Source of the DNA: Actinomortierella ambigua
Lineage: Eukaryota; Mortierellomycota; Mortierellomycetes; Mortierellales; Mortierellaceae
Direction of reading: 5' to 3'
DNA: 25,328 bases
Assembly (NCBI GenBank): GCA_016098155.1
Contig: JAAAJB010000458.1
Location: 3,370-28,697 of the forward strand
Within the stretch, counting starts at the first letter, position 1. Each line of letters opens with the position of its first letter. The position numbers and the translations under genes are program-made. This document shows positions 1 through 11,975 of the stretch, piece after piece. The notes below the pieces were generated by a model that saw only the letters and a list, made by a program, of their open reading frames with translations, did no database searches and was not told where the DNA came from.

Positions 1-1096
1 AAACCAAAAAAAAAAAAAACACAGAAAGGCCTTGCATTCACCCTATCCATACAATTCAAGAGATTGTCTCACTGCAATTGCGGACACAAGACGGGGGCTA
101 GTTTACATACCATACAGAAGTCTCCACTGCTTGGCAGGGGAAGGAGTGGTATGTACAGCATAAGAAATTCCGCAAGAGTCGAAAATGCTTTTTTTTTCCC
201 TCCCCGAGACTAATCTTTGGAGTTTGAACTTTACGCGACGGGAGAAGAGATGGTTGTATTTTGCAATGGTGATTTTAGATGCTCTGTTGAGGGAGCGGGC
301 GAGGTTGGACGAGGTTGCACAGCATTTTTTTGTTTGTTTTTTTAGCCAATCAGTTCTGAAATTGGTACCCCCTATTTTTTTTTTTTTTTACCGCTCGGTG
401 ACCTGCATGCTGGGCTAGGACAATGACAACAACTGTTGGTGAGCCTTGGCTAGATTGGATGATACATAGGCAGTGCAGTGAGCAGGAAAAGTGCGATTAT
501 CTAAGGGTATGAGTGGTCGTGGAGCCATCTCTCCTACTACTGTAGGTCCGCAACGCTACCTACGTTAGGCGTTGATATGGCATGTGGTATCCTTGAATGC
601 TTGCTACGTAGTAAACGGTCATGCTTTTTTTTGGGGGGGGGGCGGAGGGGACGCGGCTTGAAACGACACCACGTCGAAACTCGATACCCAAAGAGAATTT
701 GCCATGAACCCGAGGATTCAACCTCTGTGTCCATAGTTATTGGGTGTACACTTCCATGCGTAGTGGTCTAGCCGCACACTCCACGCAGGAATGCACCGAG
801 TAGCTACTCCAGCAGTTTGAAGAAAGGAACAGGGCTTGCACTGCCACATCTCTAGATTGTGCAATCGGGCTTCTGATTGGCTGGAAAGCTGAATATTTCT
901 CCTGAAAATTGGAATATTTCTACTTTTTGGGACCAATGGGCCCCTATTGCAAATAAGCAGCATTCGGCATGATCATCATGGACATGCGCCAGCCTCATCA
1001 AATCCTTTGAACGAAGGTTTTCCTTCACCTTCACCTCACCTTCCTATTTCTCGTCTACCCATCATCGCTGCTGGATCTTTTGCTCAACAGCCAGTC
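1..1096. other. No supportable gene; AT-rich flank with homopolymer runs
   Basis: Poly-A at the very start, several poly-T runs (around 188, 325, 375) and a G run near 632-641. Open frames here are short, lack convincing splice sites and have no family resemblance. The frame of the downstream Myb/SANT gene stays open back to about 947, so part of 947-1096 could be its coding sequence or 5' leader. Otherwise I see nothing functional. Confidence 0.5.
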
Positions 1097-2430
1097 ATGT
1101 CTGTAGAGCGACGACTACGACCAGCCACGAGCATCACATGTTATACTACATCTGGTTCTTCGGCTACTCCTGCTCCACCGTTCACCACTGAACCGACTGG
1201 AGGCGTCGCCGAGTCGTCGGAGACGGCAAACCTCAGGGCTTCCTCCTTCTGGGTCCAAAAAGGGATGAGCACGCTGTTTGATTGGATGACGGACCCCCAC
1301 AACTGGGCCAGGATGCAAAAGAAAAACCTAGTGTCTGGACAGAAGCAGACTGACCTTCTTCAAGAGATCTGTCTGCTGGTCAACAACAGACATGGCACGT
1401 CCTGGAGTGTGCAGCAGGTCAAGTCAAAACTTGCCTACATCAAGAAAAAGTATCGCGAGGCTGCAACGCTCAACTTGACAGGAGAGGAGGCATCCGTCCG
1501 TCAAAAGCAAGAAGAGATTTGCCCGATATTTGCTCGACTTCATATCATTCTCGGCGGCAGTCTTTTGGTCAATCCCCTTCCTCCTCGACAGAGTGGAAAA
1601 GGCCGCGTGGAGGTCTCCGACGAGTCGTCTGACGAGAGCAGTGACTTGGAAATACAAGATGATATATCAGACTCTACTGCCAATGCAGGTACTGCTTCTG
1701 CCTTCCATACCTTCACGCTTATGAAGTGTCAACCGGGATGAATTCTCACTGAGGCTCTTTTTATTGAATAGATGTTGCTGCAAGCGATCGCTATTCAGCA
1801 GTACACGCCTACAAGCGTCGGAAGGTGGGCCATGGTGCAGCCAAGGACGTTGCCGCGCTTGCGACCAAATGGCATGCACAAGGCGACCGACAACTCGAAG
1901 CCTTTCACTCATACAATAACGAGATGAGGGCGAGAGAGGAGGCTATCGTGCAGCGAGAGAATGAGATGAGGGCGAGAGAGGGGGCTATCGTGCAGCGAGA
2001 GTACGAATGGGCCGAGAGGATGTTGTGTCTCGCTGGTGAAGCCCGAGCGCAGCTTACCAAGGAGCTTGCGGCTGAAAGGGCCGAGTTTAGACGCGAGATG
2101 TCGGAGGAACGAAGTCGGATAAGGCAAGAGATGTCGGAGGAACGAAGGCGGCTAAGGCAAGAGATGGAGGAGGAGCATACTCGGAAGGGTCAAAGAATGG
2201 ATGTGGAGCAAGCTCAGCAGAAACAAGAACTGGAGGAGGAGCGAGCTCAAATCAAACAGTGGAGAGAGGAGTTTACCAAGGAGAAGGATAGCTACTTTGC
2301 TAAGCTCTTCGCACTAAGAGCTGAGGCTGGCGTCGCGAAGAATGATGGTGTTGGATTTGAATTTCACTCCTCGAAGGTGGGTAAAGTTTCGGTCAACTTT
2401 ATACCGATAGAGCCGAAAGAAAAAGACTAG
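1097..2430 (+). CDS. Myb/SANT-like DNA-binding protein with C-terminal coiled coil
   Basis: Two exons, 1097-1688 and 1772-2430, give about 416 residues. The intron 1689-1771 has GTACTG/ATAG ends and joins in phase 1, restoring the frame of the second open stretch. The N-terminal part is Ser/Thr/Pro-rich. Residues about 50-130 form a tryptophan-containing helical module (FDWMTDPHNW, then SWSVQQVKSKLAYIKKKY) typical of Myb/SANT-like or trihelix DNA-binding domains. An acidic Ser-rich linker (DESSDESSD) precedes the intron. Exon 2 is almost wholly Glu/Arg/Gln coiled coil built from internal duplications. The start is the first in-frame ATG; the frame is open back to 947 without ATG, so a 5' exon is possible. 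The domain is inferred from residue pattern; the target and role are unknown. Such proteins occur both as host regulators and as transposon accessory proteins. Confidence 0.7.
1918..2001 (+). repeat. 42-bp tandem duplication inside the coiled coil
   Basis: Two nearly identical 42-bp units (1918-1959, 1960-2001), each encoding 14 residues of the form NEMRAREEAIVQRE. The length keeps the reading frame, so the array can grow without breaking the gene. Confidence 0.9.
2095..2160 (+). repeat. 33-bp tandem duplication inside the coiled coil
   Basis: Two 33-bp units (2095-2127, 2128-2160) encoding EMSEERSRIRQ and EMSEERRRLRQ, differing at few bases. A looser third unit follows (EMEEEHTRKGQ). Eleven residues is three heptad-like turns, consistent with coiled-coil extension. 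Confidence 0.85.
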
Positions 2431-2943
2431 ATCTCAATCATATAGTTTCGAATGGCCCACTCTTTCAGTTTATCTCTCCTTGCCATTGCCTTTTCCCTTG
2501 CATTATTCGCATTCTCTTCGAAAATCTCTACGAGTGGGACTTCTTCTAATTGTGGGCGAGGGACCACGTCGCCCTGTAGGTTTGCATGAGTCAGGTTGAC
2601 ATGCGCTGCTTCCACGCCATCAGAATATCGTCAAGAAGGGCATGCTGCGTACCCTCGGCCTTAGGAAACGGGGGTTGTACAGATGGCGAAGAGTCTGCAA
2701 GAAAACAAGCGGTCGAACAGGTGGAAAAAAAAAGAAGACTACCAACGTTTGTTGAACGTAAGCAAAGTGCTCCTCGCAAGCCCGAAAGGATTCTCGTTCG
2801 TATTGTTGATTATGGAGCTGTTGCTCGGTGGGTGTATCGGTGCCGACGACGGGGCATGGAAAAATTACTTCGGCGAGAAGAGGGACGCCAATGGCTTTGT
2901 GACCTAGAATACATCCTGCTCGTGGTGGGAATTGAACACTTTC
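2427..2943 (-). CDS. Tentative small spliced gene, function unknown (5' end unresolved)
   Basis: Three minus-strand segments join in phase 0 through introns with good borders: 2943-2743, 2694-2653 and 2573-2427 (stop). The first intron ends in a pyrimidine tract plus TTGCAG. The second starts GTACGC and ends with CTGAC 14 bases before CTACAG, a textbook branch point. The joined product reads as plausible protein: ERESFRACEEHFAYVQQTL, then LRHLYNPRFLRPR, then a Glu/Arg-rich helical tail ending RNYMIEI. I do not recognise the family. No ATG lies in the first segment. A possible upstream exon 3151-3068 (ATG, phase 0, GTAAGG donor, CTCAACCTGAC branch region) would give 157 residues, but it lies antisense to TTI1 exon 1. 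The stop overlaps the last codons of the Myb/SANT gene tail to tail. Confidence 0.4.
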
Positions 2944-3073
2944 CTATTGGCCTGTCAGGTTGAGCGAGAAATTTTAGCGTGTCATCTCCGCCACCAAAGA
3001 GGAGGAAGAGGAAGACGCATGCTACGACTTTGTCGCTCACTCGCTCACTCACTCATTATCTCCTTACATCTCC

Positions 3074-3721
3074 ATGGACAGCAATGTGGTGCCAGTCGAG
3101 GTCGAGCAGACCTTTGGAATGGCAAGTGACAACAATCAGCAACTCTTCCATCCGCCCTCCAGCCAAGCAATCCTATTCAAGCATGACTCAACTCTCCCCC
3201 TTCCTCCATCATAATGTAATAGCTCAAGGACCCATGCTCCAGCATTCTTTCTACTCCATCCATTGGTGCTTCCAATGCACGCTCAGTAGCCGACCACCTC
3301 GCCCGGATCCATTCCGTCCTGCAACACATTCCCTCCCCAGCAGAGCAGCACTTCCCAGAACCTCTTGTCAAATACGTCGTCTTTGCTCTCTTTCATGTAT
3401 TCCGCCTACTGAACCGCTTCACGCGTCCTTCGACGCGCTTTGACTTTTTGGTCGAGCCATGGCTCGCCTGCCTTCAAGACCTGTTGGTGCTCCCGCATGC
3501 ATACGCCATCACTGTGGGCAGGAGTATGGACGATGCACGTATCGTGCTCGAAGCGCTACTGATCATGATTGACGGTCTACCGATCGTCGACGATTCAACT
3601 CGGAGTTCCCCGAAAAGAGAGGATGATCCACGCAAGAGGAAAAAGGACAGGATGGCCGATGACATTCGGCTGCAGGCAGTCCGATGCCTCATTGCCTTTT
3701 TCCCGCTTCCAGCATCCAATG

Positions 3722-3762
<41 letters not shown>

Positions 3763-6700
3763 GCAGGAGTAGTAGCGCCGGGGATCGAGTCGGATGAGGC
3801 TTCGGACGAGTCGATGGACATCACAGAGGAGGACACGACAACAGCAACAACAACACTATCATTGGCGACTCGGCCTTACCCCTCGCCCACGGACCATCTC
3901 ATCCGCCAGCAGTTACTGAATCCAGAAGAACCAAGGAGCGAAGCCATCATCGGCCAGACAATTGTTATCTTGCTCGACACTGGGACGGGAACAACGTCGG
4001 TCCCGCTTCGTGTGGCTGGGATGGAGGCCATTGACCGACTCTTGCACTGCCTCGGTACACCCAGCGCCCTAGCGCGTTGGATGCCCGGTGTCTTTGCTGG
4101 CGTGACGAGTACGATGCTAGAGAAGGGGCTCATGGACCATCACAGCGTGCCCGTCAAGGCCCTTCAGGTCATGTCGTATCTAATCACCACCGTCATGCAG
4201 GACACAGATGGACTAGATGGAGACGGGTCACCGTCGTCCCAAGGAAAGACAAGGGAGATCAACGCAGACAACATTCGAAAAATGATGGAAAGCCAGGCAG
4301 CGTCAGCCAACACTACGCGAAACAACTCAAACAACAGCAACAACAATGTTGGCAACGATCCCCCAAAATATGGCACGGTTGCTTGGCTCCAAAAGACCCA
4401 GAGTGCACTCCACGTTGTCTTCCAACGCATCGCTGGTCTCCGTGCCCATACTCACTGGCGCGTTCGGAGGCAATTTGGCGAGTTTTCGTTCTCGCTCCTC
4501 CAGCACTGCCACGTGTCCATGGGCGAGAATGCCCAGTTCCTGCTCGAGACTCTGATTGGTTGTTCCCAGGACACGTTTTCCGATGTGGTCGCCCAGCCAG
4601 CACGGGCGCACCTGTTTACACTATCCACCCTATCACCGGGTCACCTCGAGCTCGAGAACGTAGCGATCCAAGTTTTGCGGAGCAAACTATTGGCGCTGCC
4701 ACGGTTACTCCATGGAGGAGGAGGAGGAGGGTTGGATGAAGCAGCGAAGCAGTGGGCTATCAAGACCTTGTCGGGACTCGTTCTTTTCTTGGGCCCACGC
4801 GTCCAGATCCTGATCCAACAACAACTCTGGGAGACCGTCCAGCCTTGGCGGACGCTGTTGGCGATCGACCGATTGGAAGATAAACACCACGCGACAGTGG
4901 CGACGGATCGCCAGGGCGTTCTCGCCGCCGTTTTGAATGAAAAAGAACAGCAACAACAACAACAACATGTCTCAGTGTCCAAGGCCATCAAGGAGCACCG
5001 GCGGTGGAAGGCTTGGGTCCAACATCTGTCTCCACAGAACACACATCGTGGCGGCAGCAGCAGCGAACTCAACTTTGGATTTCCGCGCAGGAGCTACCTG
5101 TTTCTTCACGAACAGGCGACGGCCGAGGCTTTCCAGGCATTTCTACGTCAGTTGGGTTTCTCGACCGACATTGCAATGTGGTACGGCGAGTTGCTGACGG
5201 GCCTCCAGCAGCAACAAGGTGATGTTGAGGGTGAAGCTTTAGATGCGTCTACACCGGTGTCCATTGATCTCCTGAATCAATTGCTCCTCGGCGCTGCAGG
5301 TGTAGGTGTCCGACATCTTGGAGAGGCTATGCTGACAACGGGAGTTGTCCTGAATCAAGACGAAGAGCAACAGCATCAGCAAAAGGATAAGGCACGGAAA
5401 CAACAACAGTCAAAGCAGCGAAGGCATGTACGACGGGTTGCACGCGATATCCTGGGAGATTATTTGGAGATGCTGTCGAGACTGGATTTTGCCACGGAGA
5501 CAATACGCCAACCACAACAACCACCACTACCACCTTCAATGTCCGCAGCGATGGCGATGGCTCACAAGAGAGGCTTGGATGGGATTCCAAAGCCGATGAC
5601 GACGACGGCCGCGGCGGCGGTGATGGGCAACAAGGTGCATGTCCAGGTGGCGTGCCTCCTGTTGGAGGGTATCGCGACAATAGCAGTGGTGATCGGGCAA
5701 GACTTTGAGACGGAGCTGATTCGAGTGTTGTATCTGTTACTGGAGCTGCTGAGTGACCCCGATTCAGAGCAGGTCCGAGCCTCGGCGGAGGCGGCATTGA
5801 ACCACGTAGCGTTTGCCACCGGGTATCAGTCGATTGGCGAGATGTTGAGTGAGAATTACGACTATGTGGTCCAGCAAGTGTCGCAACGGATCGCGTTCAT
5901 CAGTCGGAACCCCAAGACACCCCAGGTGCTCATTTCGCTGATACGGGTCGTCGGCCCTCGGGCCGTGGCCATGTTGGAGGACTCGGTGACGGAGATTATG
6001 ATTGCGTTGGACATGCAGGTCGAGGAGTCGAGCAGTACCACTGTAGCAGGTCGGGTTAGTGGCGGTGAACAGGCGAGCGAAGGCTTGCTCAAGGCGCTTT
6101 TTGAGATTACGCGCGCTATGGCGCTTGAGAGATCGTCTTCACCACCACCACCACAATCGTCGTTGTCAGCGGAGGAAACTCGCCGTCGCGAGAAGAACCA
6201 CATGGGCGTTATACCGTCGAGATTGGAAGAGGCTTCCACTGACGTTCTTCGGTTTGCCAAGCAGTACCAGGCTCTTGCAAGGATAGCGGATCGCGACAGG
6301 GAAGAGGAGGAGCTGAGCAAGCAAAAGAAGATGACACCCACTGAGATTCGTCAATATTTCATGGATCGGGCTGCAGCAGCCAAGAAGGAGAAGGAGGAGC
6401 TGATGGGTGCTTCGGAAGATGAGGGGGAAGAAGAAGGAGAGGAGGAGGGATTGTCTGGAAAGTCGCCAAATCAACACCCGAAGCCGCCAACAACTGAGAC
6501 CACGCCTCCGACAAAGCACGAGGCGCTGTGCCTTCGGATTTTCAACAAAGCTGGCTATTTTCTCTCGTCATCGTCACCGCGCATGCGGGTCCTGGCTCTA
6601 GAGATTATAAAGACGTCGATCCCTGTGCTCCGCCAGCGGCCCAACGAGTTTTATCCGGCGATTCATGATCTCTGGGGATCGATCATGGCGCGGTTGCGGC

Positions 6701-7314
6701 TGGACCCCGAGTTTTTTGTCAGCTTGAGGGCGATCGAGGTGATTACGGCCCTGGCGGATCATTGTAGCGACTTTTTGAAGAAGAAGCTATTGGATGATGT
6801 TTGGCCGTTCATCTTGCAGGCGATGCGGACATGGACAAGGAAGGTGGTGGCCAAGACTCTCCCATCGTCGTCGTCGTCGTCCCCGAAACCATCGGCGTCA
6901 GCGGCAGCCTACTCTATGTTTAGTACACCAAGCACCAGCACTCGCCAAGCCAAAAAGACTGGCGCCGCCACTACCGGAAAGCTCTTCACGCGCGAACACC
7001 GTCTTCAAATGACGACGCTCCAGAGCCTGTCCAAGATTGTGCGGGTGGTCCAGGCGCCAGTCAAGGATATCTGGGAGGTGGTAGTGCTGACATGTGAATT
7101 CCTGGACGAGTTTCGGTTCCACGTCGATGTCCAGGAGGCATCTGTTCAGCTCATCAAGGATCTCGCGCGGCAGCATGGCGATCCTGTCTGGCTCGCCTTG
7201 ACAGAGACGCTAGAGCGCGATGAGCGGAGGGTTCGGCGGTTTGGTGAAGGGGAAGGAGGCAAGATTGGTCACTGCATCAAGTTGCTTCGATATCTTGAAG
7301 AGCAGCAACTGTAA
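3074..7314 (+). CDS. TTI1: TELO2-interacting protein 1 (TTI1), HEAT-repeat scaffold of the TTT complex
   Basis: TTI1 forms the TTT complex with TEL2 and TTI2, which works with Hsp90/R2TP to fold and stabilise PIKK kinases (TOR, ATM/Tel1, ATR/Mec1). The model is exon 1 3074-3121, intron 3122-3222, exon 2 3223-7314, about 1379 residues, longer than the roughly 1090-residue human protein because of low-complexity inserts. Exon 1 supplies EQTFGM, joined to LKDPCSSIL; this matches the family N-terminus (human EEAFGVLRPVC). Other family matches are HTHWRVRR near residue 460, ENYDYVVQQV followed by NPKTPQVLISLIR in the middle, and DPEFFVSLRAIEVITALADH with DFLKKKLLDDVWPFI near the C-terminus. The intron would be GC-AG (GCAAGT donor) with a strong pyrimidine tract and TAATAG acceptor. 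Inserts include poly-Thr, poly-Gln, poly-Gly and poly-Ser. The 3' end converges on GCP5, 95 bp away. Confidence 0.9.
3723..3761 (+). repeat. (CAA)n trinucleotide tract coding poly-threonine in TTI1
   Basis: A perfect ACA/CAA run of about 13 units, read as Thr in the TTI1 frame (about residues 184-197). Smaller CAA/CAG runs recur in the gene near 3840, 4320, 4950 and 5400, read as Thr, Asn or Gln. This is a likely length-variable spot. Confidence 0.9.
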
Positions 7315-7318
7315 GGAG

Positions 7319-7324
7319 AATAAA
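7319..7324 (+). terminator. AATAAA polyadenylation-like signal of TTI1
   Basis: AATAAA begins five bases after the TTI1 stop, followed by AT-rich sequence to the end of the convergent GCP5 gene. Its closeness to the stop implies a very short 3' UTR, or 3' UTRs of the two genes that overlap. Confidence 0.4.
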
Positions 7325-7409
7325 ACGACAGCAGTAGAGATTTGTACAATAGCTTGTTTTTATAAAACAAAAAAAAATGACTATAGCAACCTAAGAGGAC
7401 GGTATGCTA

Positions 7410-10400
7410 CTAGGAGAGTGCGTAAATGAGGCCTTGCAAGTAGCTGGACCCGCTTTCTTGAGGCGATGCATTCTCGTCATCGTAACCACTGCGACCATTG
7501 GAGCCACGGTGGGCAGTGTCTCCGAGACGGCTGCTCTTTTTGGCGACATTCGACTGGACAATGATCTTGAGGTTGTCTGCCAAGAACCGTTTACGCCGGA
7601 TAAGCTCGTGTTCAAGCTCCTGCAGCTTGCTCATAAAGTATTGGTCTTCGTTCTCGCCGACCAATTTGCTCCGCCGTTGTTGTTGACGTCGTTGTTGTTT
7701 CTGTTGCTGTTGCTCCTGTCTTTGTTGTTGTGGATGGCTATGCGATGGCCCTTCCTCCTCCTGCATACCCCTGGCACTGGTCAGACTTGTCTTTTGCTTC
7801 TTGGGTTTGGACCGTGGCACACGACCTGGAACCTCCGCCATCTCAATGTCCTCATGTGCTCGCTCCAAAGAATGGCTCTCGTCATCATGTGATCGCTTCT
7901 CGGCAGCAAGATGTCGAAAGCTATCTTCGTCCATGCCTCTTTCTTCGTCGCCGTGATCAAACTCATTTGAATTTCCATCGTTATCTTCTTCATCCTCTTC
8001 TTCATCCTCTTCCGCCTCATCGTCCTCGTCACTATCGGCCATGCCAGCAGTGTGTCGGTGGATCTGCGAGGCTCCAAAGCTGACTCGATGACGGCTCATA
8101 CCACCTTCGCCGGCTGCATGACCTCGGACGTTCGAACGCGAAAGACGATGGTTCTTTCTTGTAATGAGTGATGAGCGACCAGCTGCTGTTGCCGTTCCTG
8201 CGGTAGCAATGCCTTCATCCTCGTCCATCATCGCCCTTTGATCCTGAACGGCAAGAAATTTGGTCATCCATTTTGTAAAGTCGAGGGTGAGCTCGAGCAA
8301 GCCCTTGAAGGAGCGAAGGAGTGGCAATGCCTTGCTACCAAGAAAGAGACGCTCATGGCCGGTCCGTACAAATGCTGTCGTGAACCGAACAAGCTCATCG
8401 AGATCAAGACTCCCTTGCCGCTTCTTGAGCTCATGCTCAAATTCCTTCCGCTGAGCGTCAAGCACCTAATCCCCCCCCCCAACAGCAACAACAAAAATAG
8501 ATCAGATTAGTCTCGGTCTATCATCACATCAACATTATGGCCCTACAGGAATGGCCTACAGCAAAACTTACAGTTGTCATGCAATACGTCCAAATATCGT
8601 TGATCACACTCAGTAGGTGTAGCCTCAGTTTCCAAAACATGCGAGCTGTCGGCGAAGGCTTTGGTCGGGTATACAAGAGGGATGCCTGTTCGATAGCATG
8701 TTTGGCGACCTTGATCTGAAGCAAGAAGACTGATATCCGTTGGAGCATGCGCTTGTTCGCCATTGTCGGATAAATAAATCCAGAGAGTGGCCAAGGTAGC
8801 TAGCAAAGAGTTACATTGGCATATGGTTACATTTGGTTTGCAACAATGACCAGCGGTGCTGGGAAAAGCGCCATCATATTTCTTTGTGGGACTCCAAAAC
8901 ACACGCCCCACCTTCACCCTCTCCTCGCCCCCCCTATCCTTACCATGTAGTCAAACTCCACGTCCTCGATTTGGCCCAGTGTCGGATGCAGACTCTTACT
9001 GCTCTTTTGGATTTCAGCTGAAGAGTGGTGTCGGACAGTGGCAAACGCACGCATCGGCCAGCGATGCTGTTCGGCCAAGTTGGAGAACATGGCGCCTAGT
9101 GAGTACGAATCCAGATCGAGCTGACGCCTGGCGTAGGAGGAGGAGGCTCCGTGTTGGGTCAACATCAACTTTTTGAACAGGGCCAGACTAAAGTCGTTCA
9201 TGATTTCGCCGTTCATCATGAGGTAGAAGCTACACATGCCGTCGATATGCCACCACAGACGACATTTCCCTGTCATGGTATCGTGAATCCCACGGTTGAT
9301 CCTTGCATATTGTCCTTTGATCGCTTCGGTGAGCTCTCGGTCCAGCAGCCACTGAAAATTCGTAGTGAGGGCGGTTGAGCTTAAAGCCAGATCGGTGCTG
9401 TTCCACATCGAATTCAATACCGAAGAACTAGGATGGTGGAGTCCTGATGCATTCGAGGGAGGAGCAGTCTTGGGCCTTGTCCACAGAGGAAACTGTGCAG
9501 CGATGATGCCGGCCATCCCAGACTTGGGTGTTAGGGTGACTTCGCGTGGTGAGTTCCTTTGAGAGTTTTGATCGCCGAAAATCCGAGTCGTAAGAGTCTC
9601 TGCGAATGTGGTGTTCATCGATTGATCGTTCAGCGCCTACGAGTGCGGAAACGATGAGGTGAAAGACGAGCCTGGTGTTTAGTCTTTCAATGCGCTGATA
9701 ACATAAGAAAATGGACATCCATTGTACTCATTGCACTCGTTACGTACCTCGAGACCATTGGCACACTCCAAGATACGAACAGCTTTCCCGATGTAGAGAA
9801 TCATATCAAGATCATCGGCCTTAAAGAAGCTAGGGATCAACAGTTTTGTAACCAGACTGGAATCGATTCCTTCGGAAATGTCTGCTTGAAAACTGTACCC
9901 AGACTCCCAAAAGTCATTTGAGAACAGGTCCACCGACGGATTTCTATAATAAAGGGAGTGAGAGGGAAACACTCAGTATATCAGTAAACAAACATTATCC
10001 AGAAGCCTGATTTCCATGATCCTTGAATAGGACGTCGTATGATGAGCAACATTACTCTTTGATAAAAAAGTCTTTTTCGTCAGACATTTGCTCGCCATTC
10101 AGCCAGTGCTGAATACTTCGAAGCAATGGCGTCATGCTATCACGCAGCAGGCCATGAAACATTCCAAAGGTTTCCTGATCGCCCGATAGCTCCGCCTGAC
10201 ATGCTATGTTGTGCAACGCCGAGAGGAGATTTGATGCCATTGCGCACGAAGCTTCCTCCGAGAATTCTAGTTGAGCGGACAAAATTATTTGTGAGTGGAC
10301 TGAATATGACTGACTAAGGACGATTCAGACTCTCAGACTGCTACCCCATCTCGAGATGCAAAAAAATAAAATAAAATAAAAAATTTTTCCCTCACCTTGC

Positions 10401-11975
10401 ACAAGAACACGTTCCACAAAATGGAGAAGGTCTGCCACAATGGAGAAATGCCTCGATACATCATCATACAGCTCAAGGAGGGACACAAGTAGCTGCGAAT
10501 GCCGTGGGCGCTCAGGGTTGCCATAGCGGTATCGATGTTGCAGGCGGGAGAAAAGATTCCTCTTCTCACGAACAATTGAAAGCGTCGATGATGCAAAAGT
10601 TTGGACAATCTTGCCGATCGCATGTATTGGCTGCGAACAAACACCTTGCGCTATGTGCTCGATCTTGCATAGATGTGTGCCGTGTGTCGACATCTCCAAA
10701 AGAATGTTGTTGAGCGTGTCTGGTGATACATGCGACATGATAATACCCTTCTGTGGCTGGGTATTCATATTGTTGATGAAGAAAAGTAGAGGTTCATTAG
10801 GTATGTATGCATTTTCTTGTGGATACAGACCTTCATGCCAAATAGCCTCAAACACAGTTACACATACTCGAATGGTTTGATTCTGGTCACGCATGAAGCA
10901 TATGCTATACTCCCCGAGGAGCATTAATAGTGTCTCCTGGATAAGATCCAGCTCATCGATAGGTAATGTGTTGGCTGCAAAAGCATCGTTCTGAAACTGC
11001 TCCAAGCCCACGTTGACGGAGCCTGGCTCCTGGATATTAGAACTTAATTGATGTTGCGCTTGAACTCGTTCGTGTCGCTTCTTGGAGATGTTGCTGGCCT
11101 GCCAATACTGAAGATTCTCCAAGTCTCGAAGGATGCCTGCTTCCTCTTCCTGTCTCCTTAACGAATGGTGCTGATTGAAATGACCCAAAGTGGTGGCTGT
11201 TCGAGGTCCAGAACGATGTTGTGATGATCCTTGCTCTCCTTCCGCCTGTTGATGGCCTTCGGTCTTCTCGCCTACATTCTTCAGGCTCATCTCGTCATAG
11301 TCGCTGTCGTCGCTGTCTAGTTCTACGTCTCGTACAGTTGCCCAATGCTCACCCTCGAGTGGCTCCTCCTTAAGAATGGATTGCCATAGGGCTCTGTTTT
11401 TGGTTGCCTCATCGACTTTGGGTTGCTTGTGCTGCTGCAGGGATCGGGGGATTGAATATCCATCTGTTGGCGGACGATGTAACGCGACCGAGGTAGGCGA
11501 CTCTGAGAGCTCCAGCAGGACCAAAAGGATACACGAGAGGACATTTTCAGCATCCCTGGTAGAAGATGGCGCTGCGGTTGTAGTGTCGACATTCAACAGC
11601 GCCGGGGCGAGCTCGCGTATCCGTTTCAGATATTCTTCGAGTGCATGAGCGCGATCGCCCTGACCGCGAAGCGAAAACTTTTCGGCAAGTCCTTTGATCC
11701 TTCGGTCGATAGTCGAGCGCTCAAAGTACTTGTTCCTGTTTGAACCTAAACCGCCCACCTCATAGAGGTGATTGCACACATATTGTGCGTAACCGTCAAA
11801 GAGCGCATCTCCTGGCTATGGGAACAAGGAGAGGTCCGTCAGTGGACCATAGTATGCTAATATGGCACCAAAAAAGAGTCTTACAGCGAATGCGCCTTAC
11901 TTGTGCTCCAGTGACACACTGTACTAGCTTGACAGCTGCAGGCGGCAAGGTAGCTGGGGGTTTCTGTCGCCGCAT
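7410..11975 (-). CDS. Gamma-tubulin complex component 5 (GCP5, Spc97/Spc98 family)
   Basis: GCP5 is a subunit of the gamma-tubulin ring complex that nucleates microtubules at spindle pole bodies and other organising centres. Seven exons, all frames consistent: 11975-11901, 11815-10396, 10266-10056, 9943-9748, 9636-8944, 8799-8572, 8465-7410; about 1292 residues. The ATG is the first after an in-frame stop. Family signs are an N-terminal part like GCP5 (IKGLAEKFSLRGQGDRA), the GRIP1 entry ELDLIQETLLMLLGE, LRSIQHWLNGEQ with DEKDFFIKENPSVD across the exon 3/4 junction, DFWESGYSF, IPSFFKADDLDMILYIGKAV, and in GRIP2 MCSFYLMMNGEIMNDF, LPWPLSGFIYP, FLLQIKVAKHAIEQA, LRLHLLSVINDIWTYCM and DLDELVRFTTAFV. 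GCP6 is a weaker alternative. After about residue 1015 there is a long acidic, Gln- and Lys/Arg-rich tail of about 270 residues that the animal protein lacks. Confidence 0.88.

Noticed and set aside
185..418. Open frame of 77 residues near the left edge
   Set aside because: Its composition follows poly-T runs (strings of Phe) and no family pattern or splice context supports it. The minus strand here is equally open over a short stretch.
2586..2963. Plus-strand open frame of 125 residues between the Myb/SANT gene and TTI1
   Set aside because: The antisense of the same bases gives phase-consistent segments with good intron borders, so the plus frame is more likely a shadow.
3448..7314. TTI1 starting at the TTG at 3448
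   Set aside because: Conserved family sequence continues in frame upstream to 3223, and a spliced ATG exon explains the start better than a non-ATG codon.
9679..9972. Extension of GCP5 exon 4 past 9748 as coding sequence
   Set aside because: A GTACGT donor follows GAG at 9748, and the next exon restores the frame, so the extension is intron read-through.
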